Shown: positions 7,735-18,644, counted from the first letter of the stretch. The stretch: 64,000 nucleotides of DNA from Desulfobacter sp. (GCA_028768545.1 CP054838.1:4894665-4958664), one strand, 5' to 3'. A program made the numbers and translations. The notes: generated by a model from the sequence alone, not told the origin.

Positions 7735-10182
7735 TTATCTCCTGGGTTCCGGACCTTGATTACAGCGGATGGCATCGGCCCTCAACCGTCCCTGAAGGTA
7801 GAGGGACAGGGCGGCAACAGCCTTGTCACAAACAGAAAATACCGGCACTCCCCCTGCCATGAGCGCATCCCTGAGAGGATCGTAAAGCCGCCCGCCGTCC
7901 ACCACGGCAACAATGGGGGTGACGGACTGATCCTCGAGCGCGATCATCCGGTTGAGAATGGATCCCTCCTGGTCCATGAGAAATTTTTTATCTGAAGAGG
8001 CTTCAAGGGTCTGCATGGCCGGGGACATGAGATCCAGACTCAGAATCACGGCGTCCACGCCCGGATCCAGGCTTAAAATCCTGGCAATTTCCCCATGGGC
8101 CTCATCATCGGCAGAGGGATTGATATCCAAAGGGTTGGACAGGATCACCAAGGAGTCCAGCCCCTTGGCCCTGAGCAGTTTTTCAATGGCGCTGCGGGTA
8201 TTTGGACTATACTGGGCAAATTCCATGGAAAAATCATCGCTTTGGATGGAGTCGGCCATGCCCACGGCCTCAAATCCTGCCCCGCTCACGGCAGCCAGAC
8301 GGTTGCCCCGGATAATTTTATGACTCAGGGTTTCAGATAAAAGCATGAGTTCGGAAAATTCTGAAAAACTTCGGGCCACAATGGCACCGGCCTGGGCCAC
8401 ACAGCTTTCACAGACCATATAATCCCCTGCCAGAGAAGCGGTATGACTGGAGGTGGCCGCCTTGCCCTCGGGGGTCCGGCCGGCCTTGTAAAAGACCACT
8501 TCCTTGCCGGAAAGCACAGCACGGCGAACGGCCCGGCAGAATGCCAGGCCGTCAAGATCGTTAAACCCTTCGGCATAGACCGCGATCACATCCACCTGGT
8601 CTGAATCCATAAAATAGGCCACCATATCCCCCAGGGTAAGATCGGTCTGGTTGCCCATGGAAATCATATAGGCGGGGGACAATTGGGGGCATTGATGGGA
8701 CCTGTGAAGCATGAAAGCCCCGCTCTGGCTGATCAGGGCAGCACGGCATACGGTATGGTTCCGGGTCTTGGGCAGCTTTCCCTCGGGGATAAACCAGGTA
8801 TCGTAAGCCCCGGGCCTTGAAATCACCCCCATACAATTGGCGCCGAGAAATACCGGCCCCCTGCCTTTTTCTCCGGTTGGACCCTTCCCGGACCGGGCCT
8901 GATTGATCATGGCCCGAACCTGTTCTGCCAAATCCTGGCTGTCATGGGTTTCCCCCATGCCGCCGGCAATGAGCATCACGCTGTGGGCAGCATCCTTTTG
9001 AATGATCTCTTCCACCAGCCCAGGCACCTGAGACGCCCCAAGGGCCACAATAAATAGATCAAGCGTTTTGTCCTGATCCTGTTTCAAAGCAGACAGATCC
9101 GGCAGACAGTCAATCCCCTGAATACGGGCCTGTCCCCGTTTAAAAATCACAATGTCATTGGGATCAAACCCTTCTGCCAGAATATTGTCCAGAATAATCC
9201 GCCCGAAATTCTTCCGGGACCCGGACACCCCGATGATCCCGATTTTCTTGGGATGAAGCAGGTGATGAATTTTAGAAACAGGCCGCTTTAAGGCAACCTT
9301 TCGCTGTTTGAAAAATCGGCACATCCCGTCCAGGGGCACCATGAGATAATCGGTAAAGGCAAAGGGATTTATCTCAAGTTCTTCAATCACAAACGGGGCA
9401 TCCGGATTATTCTGGGCATAAAAATTACCCAGTTGGACAAAGGATTCAAAACATTCCACCAATTGCTCGTCCGTGACAATCCGCCGCTGGCCCCGGGTGA
9501 GCCCGGCCAGTTTCCGATAGGAAATGGTCTGCCTGTATAATTGGAAAAACGCCTGCCCGTCTCCCATGGCGGTTGAGGCCGCCACAATGGCCTGGCCCTT
9601 CCTGAACCGTTTGGCATAAAGCTCGGTATCAGTTCCCCCAAGCCCTGCAGAAAGGATAGACCCAAACTCCCTTGTGTGGCGAAGGCCTGCAATAAGTTCA
9701 TTGCCGAATGCCGTAGAGTCCGGCGGCATGAACTGGACCTGAAGCACCCCTTTGATATCCCTGAACACGGCAGCCACAAGGGCCTCTCCGGACAGCCCCC
9801 AATAATGTTCAGGCAGTCCCAAAGGATCCTGCCCCATGCGGCCGGCATAATTTTCAGGCACCTCATATATCATCCGTCGCAAGGCGGACCGAATCAGGTT
9901 GGGGTCCTTGTCCACCACCCTCACCCCGCCCACCTCTGTTTTATGGATAATATAGGGGGATACGATTTTAAGTACGGTCCTGTCCCCGGGAAAGGCCATG
10001 AGTTCCTCGTCAGAACATCTGGCTCCCCTGGCAATAAAATTGCTCTTTGGCGGGGTTTCCGCCCCGGATCGGGACAACAGTTCGTACACCTCATATTCAA
10101 ACAAATAATCCCGGCCCTGATCCCAGGCCCGGGACAATATACGGGTAATCCCCTTAAAATCTATGGGCACATCCACACCCAC
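7735..10182 (-). CDS. acyl-CoA synthetase (NDP-forming), ATP-grasp domain first
   Basis: This 815-residue fused ADP-forming acyl-CoA synthetase interconverts acyl-CoA plus ADP and Pi with acid plus ATP. The order is unusual compared with alpha-beta fusions: the ATP-grasp (beta) domain comes first, with KIVSPYIIHKTEVGGVRVVD near residues 73-92 and SAGLGGTDTELYA near 190. The CoA-binding domain begins at about 315 (KKIGIIGVSGSRKNFGR). Succinyl-CoA-ligase-like domains follow, with LISQSGAF and the phospho-histidine segment SSHTASLAGDYMVC. A close paralogue lies 18 bp upstream, so this is a tandem duplication. The substrate (acetate or other short or aryl acids) is not readable. It is cytoplasmic. 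Confidence 0.88.
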   Translation of the reverse strand: MGVDVPIDFKGITRILSRAWDQGRDYLFEYEVYELLSRSGAETPPKSNFIARGARCSDEELMAFPGDRTVLKIVSPYIIHKTEVGGVRVVDKDPNLIRSALRRMIYEVPENYAGRMGQDPLGLPEHYWGLSGEALVAAVFRDIKGVLQVQFMPPDSTAFGNELIAGLRHTREFGSILSAGLGGTDTELYAKRFRKGQAIVAASTAMGDGQAFFQLYRQTISYRKLAGLTRGQRRIVTDEQLVECFESFVQLGNFYAQNNPDAPFVIEELEINPFAFTDYLMVPLDGMCRFFKQRKVALKRPVSKIHHLLHPKKIGIIGVSGSRKNFGRIILDNILAEGFDPNDIVIFKRGQARIQGIDCLPDLSALKQDQDKTLDLFIVALGASQVPGLVEEIIQKDAAHSVMLIAGGMGETHDSQDLAEQVRAMINQARSGKGPTGEKGRGPVFLGANCMGVISRPGAYDTWFIPEGKLPKTRNHTVCRAALISQSGAFMLHRSHQCPQLSPAYMISMGNQTDLTLGDMVAYFMDSDQVDVIAVYAEGFNDLDGLAFCRAVRRAVLSGKEVVFYKAGRTPEGKAATSSHTASLAGDYMVCESCVAQAGAIVARSFSEFSELMLLSETLSHKIIRGNRLAAVSGAGFEAVGMADSIQSDDFSMEFAQYSPNTRSAIEKLLRAKGLDSLVILSNPLDINPSADDEAHGEIARILSLDPGVDAVILSLDLMSPAMQTLEASSDKKFLMDQEGSILNRMIALEDQSVTPIVAVVDGGRLYDPLRDALMAGGVPVFSVCDKAVAALSLYLQGRLRADAIRCNQGPEPRR

Positions 10183-10200
10183 CTCCGTTTTTTCAAAAAT

Positions 10201-12573
10201 TTAAGTTTCAGACGGATCTGTATTCTGACGGGTCTCTATCCCGGAAAGCCTGAGCCGATAGGCGGTATACCGGGCCAACAGCCCCATGGCCTGGCTGCAC
10301 GAATCAAACACAGGAATACCTTGGTCCCGCAGCCGCTGGTTAATCGGCTCATGGACCCGGCCGGCATCGTTGAACAGGACAACCGGAATTTTAGACTCGG
10401 CCACAAGCCTTGGCAGGTGTTCGCCCAAAGCGTCGGGCCCTGTGCTGTATACCAGAGGCGTATTCATTGCCGGGGTATCAAGGGTGGCCGGTGCCAGAGA
10501 GCCTAAAGACGAAACCACGGCATTGATATTCTCATCCTGGGTCATGGCCTCAATGGCCCCGATATACACCTCATCCGGAGCTGCCGGGGTCAAATCCAGG
10601 GGATTTTTAATATCCATGATATCCAAAAGGTGGGCCCGGTCAAAAAGATCTGCAATCCGTTTCCGGGTCTTTTGGGTCAGTTCCGGCAAATCCAAAAAAG
10701 AATCCTTGGATTCCAGAGAATCGGCAATGCCGACGGTTTCAAAGCCTGCAGGACTTAAAGCAGCAATCCCAAACCCTGAAATCTCTTTGTCATGGAGAAA
10801 GGCGGCCAGATTCATCAGGCCGTCAAATTCTTCCAGAGAATCGGTCACCAGAGCCCCTGCCTGGCCAAGGCAGGAGGTGCAGACCATATAATCCCCTGCC
10901 ACCGATGCGGTATGGCCGGAGGTGGCTTTTTTCCCCTGGGGCGTCCGGCCGGCCTTGTAGACAATCACCTCTTTTCCCTGGTCCACGGCCCTGCGGATCC
11001 CCTGACAAGCATGGAGCCCGTCCAAATCCTGAAACCCTTCGGCATAAACACAGATAATACTGATATTTTCAGCATTGGAAAGCCAGGTGATAAAATCTCC
11101 TATGGTCAAATCCATCTGGTTGCCAACGGTGATATTATAGGCGGGATCCCCGCCAGCAAGGCCTGACATTCGTACCAGGGCAAAGGCGCCGCTCTGGCTG
11201 ACCAGGGCCACGGGACCGGGAGGAGAATCCATTCGTTTGGGCGTGCAGGACTCGGGTGTAAAAAAGGTATCCAGACACCCGGGCCGGCTGATCATGCCCA
11301 GGCAGTTGCCCCCGAGAAAGACCGGACCTCCGCCCTTACGGGCATGGGCTGAATGTATTTTCTCTATCACGGCCCTGGCCCGGTCCTGACTCCCCTGGGT
11401 CTCCCCAAGTCCGCCCGGAATCAGAATAACGCTCCTGGCACGGTCATGGTCGATAATCTCGTCAATCAGGGCCGGCACCTGAGATGCGCCCACAGCCACC
11501 ACCAAAAGATCAACCCCCTTCACTTGGGTGATATCCCGGACACAGGTCACATGGTCAATCTGGTCAGCCTTGGAAGAGACAATGGATATATTTTGTTTTG
11601 GAAACCCGGCCCGGATCACGTTGGCAAGAATATGCCGGCCAAAGTTCATCTGTGTTGAAGAGACCCCGACAATGGCCAGGGTCTCAGGGGCCAAAAGATT
11701 CCCGATCCGGTCTATCCCCCGGGGAACCGCCGAGGTAAAGGGTTGTGAAAACCGGCACAGCCCGTCCAGGGAGACCATTTCATAGTCCACCAACGCAAAG
11801 GGATTCACCTCCAGTTCTTCAATCACATAGGGCGCTTCAGGATTCAGCGGGGAAAAATAATTGCCCACGCTGATAAAGGCGCCAAAACATTCCATGAGCT
11901 GCTCGTCAGAGACCAGCCGCTCGACCCCCCGGGTCTGGCCGGATATTTTTTCATAGGCAATGGTTTTTTCAAAGAGATCAAAAAATTGTTCTCCTGTAAC
12001 ATGGGCGGTGGATGAAGAGACCACAGCCTGTCTCAGACGAAACCGCTCGGCATAAAGCTCGGTATCGGTTCCACCCAGCCCTGCGGTGATGACCATGCCA
12101 AACTCCCGGGTCCAGCGCAGGCTGACCAGAAGCTCATTTCCCAGGGCATCCGAGACCGGGGGCAGGTACTGGGTGATGAGCACCCCCTGTATCCTTTTGT
12201 TCACGGCCTCCACAAGCGCTTTTCCTCTAAGCCCCTGATAATGGGAAAGGTCCTGGCCCGTTTTTTTTTCAACCGCCTTGGCAAATTACTGGGAAACCAT
12301 GTCCACCATACGCCGGCTCTCACTTCTGACCTTTCCGGCCAGCCGGTCCACCACCTTGACGCCGCCCACATCAGACTTGTGCACCACATCGGGGCTGACC
12401 ACCTTGATGACCACTTTGTCTCCAATAAAGGGGACCAGCACATCCGAGGTCAACCGGTGGTTCCGGGCAAACAGCAGTTCATAGGTTTCATGCTCAAATA
12501 GCAAGAACCGTCCCTGGCCTGCGGCCTGGGAAAAGACTTGGGTCATTTTGTCAAAATCAATAAAAAGCTGCAT
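10201..12573 (-). pseudogene. acyl-CoA synthetase (NDP-forming) paralogue with in-frame TAA
   Basis: The reading frame is continuous from ATG 12573 to 10201 (790 residues) except for a TAA at 12286-12288 (codon 96). Before the stop: VIKVVSPDVVHKSDVGGVKV. After it: FAKAVEKKTGQDLSHYQGLR, which aligns with ENYAGRMGQDPLGLPEHYWG of the neighbour, so the stop replaces an ordinary residue, plausibly Tyr. Downstream motifs are intact: SAGLGGTDTELYAERF, VSQSGAFALV and SGHTASVAGDYMVC. No GTG or ATG restart with a clear SD would save the ATP-grasp N-terminus. Either a nonsense mutation or a base-call error explains it. The 3' end is 18 bp from the paralogue at 7735-10182. Confidence 0.85.
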
Positions 12574-12955
12574 CTCAATTATTCCTGTGATCCCTGGCCC
12601 TGCCGGTCAGCATTGCCCTTGGATGAATACAAGGTTACGATCTATGCCATCATATCAAGTTCAGGTAAAATATCAATTCCGCAGCCCTATTTTTCATTTC
12701 AACCCAGCGCTTTTACCCCTGGTATCCCTTTAAGACAGGCATAATTTGGCATCAGGGCAGACCACGACAGGATCGGCCTGAAAAAAACCATTTTTCCTTT
12801 AATTGCCCATGACATCCAAAGAATCGTGATTAGGATTAGAACACCCAAAAAAAAACAGACCTTGAATTTAAAATAATTCCAAGGGTGCACAAGAATTTAA
12901 AACTATAGCAGCGAAATTCAAATCCAATCGCCTGGAAATAAAGGAAAGGCTTTCC
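12574..12955. other. intergenic region with one doubtful small membrane ORF
   Basis: This is the divergent promoter region between the acyl-CoA synthetase pair and the DUF3820 gene. The minus strand at 12699-12890 encodes a possible 63-residue protein with one hydrophobic helix (VCFFLGVLILITILWMSWAI) from a GTG start, but no Shine-Dalgarno is visible. I would not call it a gene without homologues. Nothing else is recognised. Confidence 0.25.
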
Positions 12956-13171
12956 ATGAACATCCCGGTTACACCTGATAAAAAAGCATTTATCGACCTT
13001 GCCACCTGCAAAATGCCCTTTGGCAAATATGCAGGCTACCGTCTTGTGGATCTTCCGGAACGGTATCTTGTATGGTTCTCTCAAAAGGGGTTTCCCAAGG
13101 GAAAACTTGGAGAACAATTGCAGGAGGTGTATGAAATAAAACGAAACGGGCTTGAGTATCTTTTTAAATAG
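12956..13171 (+). CDS. DUF3820 family protein
   Basis: This 71-residue protein has the DUF3820 signature MPFGKYAGYRLVDLPERYL followed by VWFSQKGFPKGKLGEQL. The family is small, soluble and often annotated as a quorum-sensing-regulated factor, but its biochemical role is unknown. The SD GGAAAGG lies upstream of ATG 12956. It stands alone between divergent neighbours; a dispersed repeat follows it. Confidence 0.85.
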   Translation: MNIPVTPDKKAFIDLATCKMPFGKYAGYRLVDLPERYLVWFSQKGFPKGKLGEQLQEVYEIKRNGLEYLFK

Positions 13172-13331
13172 GACTTAAAATCCAAGCCCCACCCGTTAAT
13201 CCTCTGCCAATTTTTTTTGTGAACAATCATTTTCTTGCTTGAAATCATTTTTCCTTTGAAGACGCTTTGGTACCTCAATCAATCTTGGCCCGAGCCCCGG
13301 GGCAATCTCTTGTGGCCATTTTGGGTTTGTG

Positions 13332-13404
13332 TTAGGCTCACGGTCGAATTAAAATCTTCCAAAATATGGCTTAGGATTTTTAATTGTACTCAAGGCGGGG
13401 GGCT
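13332..13404 (+). repeat. dispersed 73-bp intergenic repeat, copy 2
   Basis: This is the second copy of the element at 7425-7497, lying in the 367-bp gap (13172-13538) before apbE. It keeps the hairpin core AATTAAAATC ... GGATTTTTAATT and the end CAAGGCGGGGGGCT. The rest of this gap shows no recognisable gene; an SD AAAGGAG for apbE lies at its end. Confidence 0.7.
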
Positions 13405-13538
13405 ATGTCCATATTATACATGCCCTGCCACCCGACAACGAAGATGATTAAAAAGACAAGGCATATGCAAGGTTTTATTCTGACCGAAAGCCTTAAAGGA
13501 AGAACAATGAAAACGAAGGTCCACAAAGGAGACAACAA

Positions 13539-14558
13539 ATGCTGAGACTAAACAATTTCATCCTCATCCTGGTCATCTGGTTTTTGTCCCTGTCGACGGC
13601 AGCAGCCGGCGAGTATCTTCTGTCCGGACAAACCATGGGCACCTTTTACCGGATTAAATTTCTCAGTTCAAAACCTGTGGCAAAGGCGCTGTGGCAGGAA
13701 AAAACAGATCTCCGGCTCAAACAGGTCAATGCCAGGCTGTCCATGTATCAAAAGAAGAGTGAAATTTCCAGATTCAACCAATCTGAGCCAAACCAAAAAT
13801 TCCGGCTGTCAAAGGACTTTTATCAGGTATTGCTTGAATGCAAAAATCTTCACACCCTCACCCAGGGGGCCTGGGACGGGACAGTCAAACCCCTGGTGGA
13901 TCTCTGGGGATTCGGCACCCAGGACAACTCCAGGCGCATCCCTTTGGCCCAAGAGATAACCGCAGCCCTGGCCAAAACCGGATTTGACAAACTCATCCTG
14001 GCAGACCACAGCCTGACCAAAACCCAACCCGGGGTCACCCTGGACTTAGGCTCCATTGCCAAAGGCTATGGGGTGGATGAAATCGCCCGGCTGTTCAGGG
14101 ATTCAGGCGTTAAAGACTATCTGGTGGAAATCGGCGGAGAGCTTGCAGGGTCGGGAAGAAACAAAAAAGGAAATCCCTGGGCCGTGGGCATATCAAGGCC
14201 TGAAAAAATCCAAGCCAGCCAGGGCCTGTACAAGGTCATTTCCCTGGACAACATGGCCATTGCCACTTCGGGAAATTACAGGAACTTTTTTGAACACAAG
14301 GGCAAAACCTATTCCCACATCATCTCTCCTAAAACCGGGTTTCCGGTGGATACCCTTGTGGTCAGCGCCTCGGTGATCGCCAAAAACTGTACCCTGGCAG
14401 ACGGTCTTGCCACCGCATTGATGGTCATGCCCCCTGAAAAGGGTATTGCCCTGACCGACAGAATGGAAGACACAGAATGCCTGATTATCAAAAAACAAGG
14501 AGAACGTCTGGTGCCGTTCAAGTCCAAGGGATTTAAAAACTTTGAACAAGACTTTTAA
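13539..14558 (+). CDS. apbE: FAD:protein FMN transferase ApbE, exported
   Basis: This 339-residue enzyme covalently attaches FMN from FAD to threonine of Rnf/Nqr-type or other flavoproteins outside the cytoplasm. The N-terminus is a signal peptide (LILVIWFLSLSTAAAG). Family motifs are SGQTMGTFYRIKF, LDLGSIAKGYGVDEIARLF, YLVEIGGELAGSG, AIATSGNYRNFF and YSHIISPKTGFPV. The Mg/FAD-binding residues in the last two blocks are kept. The start ATG follows AAAGGAGACAACAA. No Rnf or Nqr genes are in the window, so its target is elsewhere. Confidence 0.95.
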   Translation: MLRLNNFILILVIWFLSLSTAAAGEYLLSGQTMGTFYRIKFLSSKPVAKALWQEKTDLRLKQVNARLSMYQKKSEISRFNQSEPNQKFRLSKDFYQVLLECKNLHTLTQGAWDGTVKPLVDLWGFGTQDNSRRIPLAQEITAALAKTGFDKLILADHSLTKTQPGVTLDLGSIAKGYGVDEIARLFRDSGVKDYLVEIGGELAGSGRNKKGNPWAVGISRPEKIQASQGLYKVISLDNMAIATSGNYRNFFEHKGKTYSHIISPKTGFPVDTLVVSASVIAKNCTLADGLATALMVMPPEKGIALTDRMEDTECLIIKKQGERLVPFKSKGFKNFEQDF

Positions 14559-14729
14559 TCCGGGACAGGATGGGGTGTCGTACAATTGCAATTGTTCGGG
14601 TTTTAAGGTAACGTTGAAAGACAAGGGGTAAGCGGAATGCCCCCAAGAGGGTATAATCCTTTAGGTATTTTTCCCAAAAGGGACCCAGGATACTGAATCG
14701 ATTGAGCCAAAAGAGGTACACGGAGTTAG

Positions 14730-17084
14730 ATGACCTTTTTTAAAAACTTATCCATAAAGTACAAACTCTTTTTTGCCTATGCTGCGGTGTCGCTTGTTGT
14801 TTTTTCCATCAGTTTTGCCCTGCTTTTCTTCCAGGTACGCAACAGCATAGAATCCCGCATCCAAGAAGCGCTGAGCAAATCCAACCAGGCCATCACCGAC
14901 CTTGTGGAAACGGCGGCCACCATTTCCATTAAAAATCATCTCCAGGACATTGCCGAAAACAACTTAAAAATAATCACCCACCTTTTCCAGTCCTCTCTCA
15001 AGGGCCAAATTCCCGTAAGCCAGGCCAAAAACAAGGCTGAAAAAATCCTGCTCAGCCAGACCATCGGCAAGACCGGTTATATCTATTGCGTTGACAGTCT
15101 GGGAACTCTCCAGGTTCACCCCCAAAAAAGAATTCAGGGGAAAAACATTGCCGTCAACACATTTATTCAAGACCAGACCAAAAAAAAATCAGGATACCTG
15201 GAATACCATTGGAAAAATCCGGGAGAAACAACAGAACGGGCCAAAGCCCTTTATATGGTTTATTTTGAACCCTGGGACTGGATCGTATCTGTCTCATCCT
15301 ATCGGGCGGAATTTGCCCAGCTGGTCTCAATAGAGGATTTCAAGGATAAAGTCTTAGACCGGACCTTTGGAAAGACCGGATATTCTTTTATCTTTGACAT
15401 CCAGGGCAATATGGTGATCCACCCTGAACTTTCAGGCAATTTCTTTGATCTCCGGCAAACCCGGGGCAAGCGAATCCTCCAGGAGATGATTGATAAAAAA
15501 CACGGGTACCTGACCTATTTTTGGAAAAACCCCTCCGAAGCCCTTGCCAGGGAGAAATTCGTTGCCTTTGACCATATCCCTGATTTTGACTGGATCATTG
15601 CCTCATCCTCATACACGGCCGAGGTCTTTTCACCCCTCTCTGAAATGCGGGCAACCTTTTTAATCATATTTGCCCTGACCCTTTCTTTTATCGGCTGTGT
15701 GTCCATGATTCTCAGCGACTCTATTACCCAACCGCTGACCGCCTTTATCAAACGGTTTGAAAAGGGGGCTGAAGGGGACCTGACATCTAAGATGAAGACG
15801 GTCAGGCAGGATGAAATCGGTCAATTGTCCAGCAGTTTCAATCTGTTCATGGACCGGATAAAGGCCTATCAAAACGGAATTTCCCTGGAAATAAAAACCA
15901 GAAAAAAAACAGAAAAGCAATTGCAGACCCTGAGAAACGACCTTGCCGATATTATTGATTCCATGCCCTCCATGCTCATCGGGGTGGATAAAAAAATGCA
16001 GGTGACCCTATGGAACAAAAAAACGGCCAACTAAACAGGAATCAGCATGGAAAAGGCCAGGGGAAATTTCATCCAGGATATGATGCCTGAAATCACCAAG
16101 CAGATACCGACCATAAAAACCAGCCTGGAATCCAAAAAAATCAAACACGTATTAAAACACCCCTTTGTTTCAGGAACAAAAGAAACCGTTTATGTGGATA
16201 TGACCATTTATCCCCTGGCCGGGCCACAGGATAGGGGGGCTGTCATACGCATTGATGATATCACCCAAAAACTGCAGATGGAAGAAATGCTCATCCAAAC
16301 TGAAAAAATGCTCTCCGTGGGCGGACTTGCAGCGGGTATGGCCCACGAGATCAACAACCCTCTGGCCGGGGTGATCCAGAATTCAAATCTCTTGCTCAAC
16401 CGCCTCACCTGTTCAGATATTCCGGCCAATATCAGTGCAGCAAAAGAGGCCGGAACAACCATGACAGGCATCAGCCATTATATGGAAACACGCAGCATCC
16501 CGAAAATTATCAGTTCAGTGATTGAATCAAGCAGGCGAATGGCCGAGATTGTAGATAATATGCTCTCTTTTGCAAGACAGGGAAGTGATTCTTTTTCAAC
16601 CCATGACCCTGCCATGCTGGTGGATAAAATTCTGGAGATTGCGGCCACGGATTATGATTTAAAAAAATCATATGATTTTAAATCCATTGTCATTGAAAAA
16701 GAGTATGAACCCGATCTGCCCCTGGTTGCATGCGAAAGTTCAAAAATTCAGCAGGTATTGCTCAACATACTCAACAACGGTGCCCAGGCCATGTTTCACT
16801 CTTCTGGCCGTTTGAAATCAAAATTCATTCTAAGGCTGTCCAGGGAGAAAAATCAGCCGATGCTGCGCATGGAAATTGAAGACAACGGCCCGGGCATGGA
16901 CGAGGCCGTGCGCAAACGAATATTTGAACCCTTTTTTACAACCAAACCTGTGGGCGTGGGAACCGGATTAAGGCTTTCTGTGTCCTATTTCATTATCACG
17001 GAAAACCACAAAGGCACGATGGACGTTGTTTCCCAGCCCGGCAAGGGCACCCGGTTCATCATTTGCCTGCCCTTGAGCCGATAG
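14730..17084 (+). pseudogene. Cache-domain sensor histidine kinase with in-frame TAA
   Basis: One frame runs from ATG 14730 to 17084 (784 residues), broken only by TAA at 16032-16034. The N-terminus has a TM helix (residues 12-32), a periplasmic double Cache region with repeated TFGKTGYSFIFDIQGN- and SQTIGKTGYIYCVDSLG-type blocks, a second TM near 315, HAMP, and a PAS ending LIGVDKKMQVTLWNKKTAN. After the stop the PAS continues TGISMEKARGNF, then the H-box GMAHEINNPLAGVIQN and ATPase motifs NILNNGAQAM, DNGPGMD and FEPFFTT. The stop falls in a normally coding PAS strand. An ATG 12 nt later could give a kinase-only fragment, but no SD is seen. No cognate regulator is adjacent. Confidence 0.85.
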
Positions 17085-17296
17085 CCGAACAAAAATCCTG
17101 ATATCCCGGAGAGGGTATTTTGCACCTCATCCCGCGGATCTGCCCCAAAAATCCAAAAACTTTGAATATAGAGAATACCTATACCTTTGAAATTCTTTAT
17201 TCTGATAATCAATTGGATTCTGCTGATCATGCATGGCATGAGATGATTCGGAACGAAATAGTTATAAATACTGAAATATCAGGAGGTATAGAGTTC

Positions 17297-18388
17297 ATGG
17301 GTAAAAATTTTTTTTCCACCCGTAGGGGGATTATTGCTGTGGGTGCCATCATCGGTATCCTTGCCGCACTTTTACAAAAATTGGGAAATCCCGGGAACAT
17401 GGGCATCTGCGTGGCCTGTTTTGAACGGGACATTGCCGGTGCACTAGGGTTTCACAGGGCCTCCGTCGTTCAGTACATGCGCCCGGAAATCATTGGATTT
17501 GTTATAGGGTCTTTTGCAGCGGCCTATGGGTTTAAAGAGTTTAAACCCCGTTGCGGATCAGCCCCCATGGTCCGTTTTGTTCTGGGCATCTTTGCCATGA
17601 TCGGCGCCCTTGTTTTTCTGGGATGCCCATGGCGGGCCGTGCTGCGCCTGGCCGGAGGAGACTGGAACGCCATTGTGGGTCTTCTAGGGCTTGCATCGGG
17701 CATATATATCGGGGTGCTGTTTTTGAAAAACGGGTATAATCTGGGACGGTCCCAGTCCACCCACGCAGGTGCCGGATGGATTTTCCCCCTGATCATGGTA
17801 GGCTTTCTGGTTCTCATGCTCATTTATCCCCAGGTAGACGGAGAAAATAAAAGCGGTGTTCTCTTTTACAGCCTCAAGGGACCGGGGTTCATGCACGCCC
17901 CGATTCTCATCTCTCTTCTGGTCAGCTTGGGGATTGGATTTATTGCCCAGCGCAGCCGGTTCTGCACCATGGGGGCCTTAAGAGATCTGATCCTCTTTGG
18001 CCAGACCCATCTTTTGAGCGGGTTTCTGGCCCTGGTGGTGTTTGCCCTGACAACCAATGTGATCTTGGGTCAGTTTCACCCGGGATTTGCCAATCAGCCG
18101 GTGGCTCACACCGTACACATGTGGAATTTTCTGGGCATGGCCCTGGCCGGCCTGGCCTTTGCCCTGGCCGGAGGCTGCCCCGGACGCCAGCTGTTTTTGG
18201 CAGGGGAAGGAGATTCAGATGCGGCTGTTTTTGTCATGGGCATGATCGTGGGCGCCGGATTTGCCCATAATTTTGGTCTGGCAAGCTCCCCCAAAGGGGT
18301 GGGCCCCCACGGCATTGCCGCCGTCGTGGTCGGATTTGCCGTTTGCCTATTTATCGGGTTTACCATGAGAAAAAAACTGTCAGTCTAA
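17297..18388 (+). CDS. yedE: YedE/YeeE family sulfur or selenium transporter
   Basis: This 363-residue polytopic inner-membrane protein has about ten hydrophobic segments. Conserved cysteines are visible in MGICVACFERDIAG, LGCPWRAVLRLAGG, RSRFCTMGALRDL and AGGCPGRQLFLAGEGD. In the YeeE/YedE family such cysteines pass thiosulfate-like sulfur species, and one subgroup is linked to selenium metabolism. The start at 17297 is chosen because of AGGAGG at 17281-17286; a longer open frame to 17120 lacks this. It heads a tight operon with a TusA-like protein, a DUF3343 protein and a kinase-like protein. That context favours sulfur/selenium trafficking into a persulfide or selenide carrier. Confidence 0.88.
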   Translation: MGKNFFSTRRGIIAVGAIIGILAALLQKLGNPGNMGICVACFERDIAGALGFHRASVVQYMRPEIIGFVIGSFAAAYGFKEFKPRCGSAPMVRFVLGIFAMIGALVFLGCPWRAVLRLAGGDWNAIVGLLGLASGIYIGVLFLKNGYNLGRSQSTHAGAGWIFPLIMVGFLVLMLIYPQVDGENKSGVLFYSLKGPGFMHAPILISLLVSLGIGFIAQRSRFCTMGALRDLILFGQTHLLSGFLALVVFALTTNVILGQFHPGFANQPVAHTVHMWNFLGMALAGLAFALAGGCPGRQLFLAGEGDSDAAVFVMGMIVGAGFAHNFGLASSPKGVGPHGIAAVVVGFAVCLFIGFTMRKKLSV

Positions 18389-18419
18389 TAGAGTAAACTA
18401 AGGTGATAAGGAATATATA

Positions 18420-18638
18420 ATGAGTAAAATAATTGATGCAAGGGGACTTTCCTGCCCCCAGCCGGTGTTGATGACTCTGGATGAAATAAAATCCGGGACG
18501 GATAATGAAATCCAGGTTATAGTAGACAATGAAGCGTCCAAAGAAAATGTAACCCGAGCAGCTAAAAGTAAGGGCTGTACAATCAAAGAAATCACAAACG
18601 ATGGTGATGAATCCAAAATTAATATCCTGAAAGGCTAA
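18420..18638 (+). CDS. TusA/SirA/YedF-like sulfur carrier
   Basis: This 72-residue protein has the TusA-fold signature IIDARGLSCPQPVLMTLDEI; the Cys of CPQP is the persulfide-carrying residue in TusA. It ends with a short tail after TIKEITNDGDESKINILKG. It lies 31 bp after yedE and 6 bp before the DUF3343 gene. In many anaerobes this trio (YedE, YedF/TusA-like, DUF3343) accompanies selenium metabolism. Its own substrate, S or Se, cannot be decided from sequence. Confidence 0.9.
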   Translation: MSKIIDARGLSCPQPVLMTLDEIKSGTDNEIQVIVDNEASKENVTRAAKSKGCTIKEITNDGDESKINILKG

Positions 18639-18644
18639 AACTGA

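Noticed and set aside
9676..10506. A 276-codon plus-strand frame
   Set aside because: It crosses the boundary of two well-supported minus-strand synthetase genes and has low-complexity, GC-skewed composition typical of antisense frames.
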